A stretch of 64,000 bases of DNA from Paracoccaceae bacterium (GTDB taxonomy: Bacteria > Pseudomonadota > Alphaproteobacteria > Rhodobacterales > Rhodobacteraceae), in assembly GCA_004153385.1 (NCBI GenBank), contig SDAL01000006.1, positions 62,001-126,000 of the forward strand, in the 5' to 3' direction. Position numbers and translations under genes: made by a program. Numbering within the stretch: position 1 is the stretch's first letter; every line of letters begins with the position of its first letter. This document shows positions 62,554-64,000 of this stretch, in pieces. The notes beneath the pieces are model-generated. The model ran no database searches. It was not told where the DNA came from and saw only the letters and a list, made by a program, of their open reading frames with translations.

Positions 62554-63488
62554 CGATGAGCCATGTCACGCCATTGGTCCGAGAGACAATGGCGGATGCG
62601 TGAAGCGCGAGGCGGTCGCGCATCTGAGGTCCCGGCTCGGGCTCTCGGAGCGGCGGGCGTGCCGGGTTGCCGGGGCGGATCGCAAGATGGTCCGCTACCA
62701 GGCGCGAGCTGGGCACCGGATACGGAGCTGCGTGGCCGTCTGCGCGAACTGGCCAACGAACGCAGACGGTTCGGTTATCGGCGGCTCTTCGTGCTACTAA
62801 GGCGCGAGGGCGAGCCTTCCGGCATCAACCGGATCTATCGGCTCTACCGTGAGGAAGTGCTGACGGTGCGCAAGCGAAAGGCCCGGCGCAAGGCTATAGG
62901 GACACAGGCACCAATCCTGGTCGAGGCGCGACCCAACGCACGCTGGTCACTGGATTTCGTCCACGACCAGTTCGCCAGCGGCCAGCGCTTCCGGGTGCTC
63001 AACGTGGTCGACGATGTTACCCGCGAGTGCCTCGCCGCCATCCCGGACACTTCATTTTCGGGGCGCCGGGTGGCGCGCGAACTGACGGCTCTGATCGAGC
63101 GCCGCGGCAAGCCAGGAGTGATCGTCAGCGACAACGGCACGGAACTGACCTCGAATGCCATCCTGCGGTGGTGTTCCGAGCACTGGATCGAATGGCACTA
63201 CATCGCGCCGGGCAAGCCGATGCGAGACACGATTTCGTGGAGAGTTTCAACGGCCGAATGCGCGACGAGCTACTCAACGAGACCATGTTTCGTAACTTGG
63301 CTCATGCGCGCGTCGTGATCGCCGCTTGGGCTGCCGACTACAACACCGGGCGTCCGCATTCGGCCTTGGACTACCAGACCCCGGCTGACTACGCGCGGAC
63401 CCTAACCACCGCAATCGCCCGCCCCGGCTCACGCGAGATGATAACTCCGCGCGTCGGGCGATTGCTCAACCTGCGCCGATCGGCGTAA
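62550..63488 (+). pseudogene. IS3-family orfB (DDE integrase), several frameshifts
   Basis: Three frames are needed. The start VTMSHVTPL is followed by a stop and then KREAVAHLRSRLGLSERRAC in another frame. A shift near 62710 leads to TELRGRLRELANERRRFGYRR and the integrase core, with Asp in WSLDFVHDQF and Asp in IVSDNGTELTS. A further shift near 63225 leads to VESFNGRMRDELLN (catalytic Glu) and DYNTGRPHSALDYQTP. All three DDE residues can be recognised, but no single frame encodes them. Confidence 0.82.
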
Positions 63489-63562
63489 ACACCAACCGGG
63501 CTCCGGTCGTGGCTGGATGAAAGGCCTATGACAGGTCAAGGTCTATTCTAGACCTTTGTGAA

Positions 63563-63856
63563 GTGTGTTGGCTGGGGCAGTGGAACGATCAAGACAAGAA
63601 GCATGAATTAAAGTCTGCCGAGAATAAGCTAGCAAGTCGATTGGCGGCGACAGCTGAGTACCGAGAGGTAATGACGACACTCCTAGGCAAAAGGTTTAAC
63701 GAGTTTGATAATTTGGATGTGAAACTCTTCAATAGGGCGACAGGCGGCAAATTTCAAACAAAAGAGATGGAGGCGCCCCCGGAAACCTTTCGAGAAATTT
63801 GCTACATTATATTCAAAATTAAAGCAATCTTGCGACAGACCCGCCGCGGCTATTAG
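63563..63856 (+). CDS. Unknown AT-rich ORF beside the IS element
   Basis: A 97-codon frame opening with GTG 63563, without a convincing ribosome site. It encodes a lysine-rich, helix-prone sequence (NDQDKKHELKSAENKLASRL, later TFREICYIIFKIKAILRQ). I recognise no family. Base composition is clearly more AT-rich than the rest of the window. It may be the 3' part of a gene cut by the IS insertion, or spurious. Confidence 0.35.
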   Translation: MCWLGQWNDQDKKHELKSAENKLASRLAATAEYREVMTTLLGKRFNEFDNLDVKLFNRATGGKFQTKEMEAPPETFREICYIIFKIKAILRQTRRGY

Positions 63857-64000
63857 AACATTTTGGGTGCTTGTAGTGCTGCCAATGTCTTGTTTAAGAA
63901 TGCTGCAGCGCAGTTTTATATGGCTTGCCAGCGGCAGCTTTGGGCCGGAAGCGACGTCGCATGATGCGTGGTCAGTCGTTTGTCCCTGCGGCGCGGCGAA

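Larger units (their letters stand above)
62211..63538 (+). mobile_element. IS3-family (IS407-like) insertion sequence, defective
   Basis: Imperfect terminal inverted repeats begin TGACCTGCCACGGGATTTTT at 62211 and, from the other end inward at 63538, TGACCTGTCATAGGCCTTT. Inside are orfA and orfB of an IS3-family transposase, each with reading-frame lesions. No clear target duplication was seen. Confidence 0.85.

Noticed and set aside
1-64000. Search for CRISPR arrays, tRNA or rRNA genes, and plasmid replication genes
   Set aside because: No regularly spaced repeats, cloverleaf-like sequences, rRNA signatures or RepA/RepC/ParAB-like proteins were found by reading both strands.

Overview
The window looks like chromosome, chromid or megaplasmid DNA from an alphaproteobacterium of the Rhodobacteraceae (Roseobacter/Ketogulonicigenium/Paracoccus-like). 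It is GC-rich, densely coded in its core, full of sugar and polyol ABC importers, and carries a Hint_2-domain protein and an smoEFGKS-type polyol operon, both typical of that family. No rRNA, tRNA, CRISPR array or replication origin was found.

Layout. (A) 1-9447, minus strand: a ribose-type ABC importer with a DUF4432 mutarotase-like protein, a ribokinase-family kinase, DeoC aldolase and a truncated aldehyde dehydrogenase, headed by a DeoR-type repressor with a palindromic operator at 8654-8677. It reads as a 2-deoxyribose (or related pentose) utilisation operon. (B) 10102-14005: a BCCT carrier, then an MFS exporter divergent from its TetR regulator over a nested palindrome. (C) 14575-21877: a sugar ABC system (MalK-type ATPase, two permeases, binding protein) with a TIM-barrel isomerase/epimerase and a Gfo/Idh/MocA dehydrogenase, controlled by a divergent LacI regulator with two operators. 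(D) 22672-31383: an orphan KAS-II (FabF-like) enzyme under a TetR regulator, cardiolipin synthase divergent from a DedA protein, an unknown secreted protein, a Hint_2 protein between two AT-rich islands, and a pyridoxal kinase. (E) 31428-38463: a LysR regulator divergent from a second MalK-type sugar ABC operon ending in a Gfo/Idh/MocA dehydrogenase. (F) 39240-44437: an MHS-type MFS carrier, a D-2-hydroxyacid dehydrogenase coupled to a DUF475/TerC-like membrane protein, and an EamA exporter divergent from a MarR regulator with twin operators.

(G) 44438-52222 is an accessory scar. It holds a decayed Tn7-like transposon (tnsA, tnsB, tnsC and tniQ; only tniQ reads intact), candidate TnsB-binding repeats in inverted orientation at both ends, an unknown gene behind a 33-nt palindrome, and the 5' end of an IS6-family element. 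(H) 52568-61989 is a polyol catabolic locus: smoEFGK importer, SmoS dehydrogenase, a zinc alcohol dehydrogenase and a LacI regulator, divergent from a tagatose-kinase-like PfkB kinase and a GatZ/KbaZ-family protein with no GatY partner. The last 1.8 kb holds a broken IS3-family (IS407-like) element and an AT-rich orphan ORF.

In systems A, C and H the binding-protein gene is followed by a long GC hairpin before the next transporter gene, which would favour excess binding protein; system E lacks it. Every catabolic block has its own regulator with palindromes in the expected place. Frame-breaking lesions are confined to the transposon and IS genes. Calls come from reading protein motifs by eye; no database search was run.
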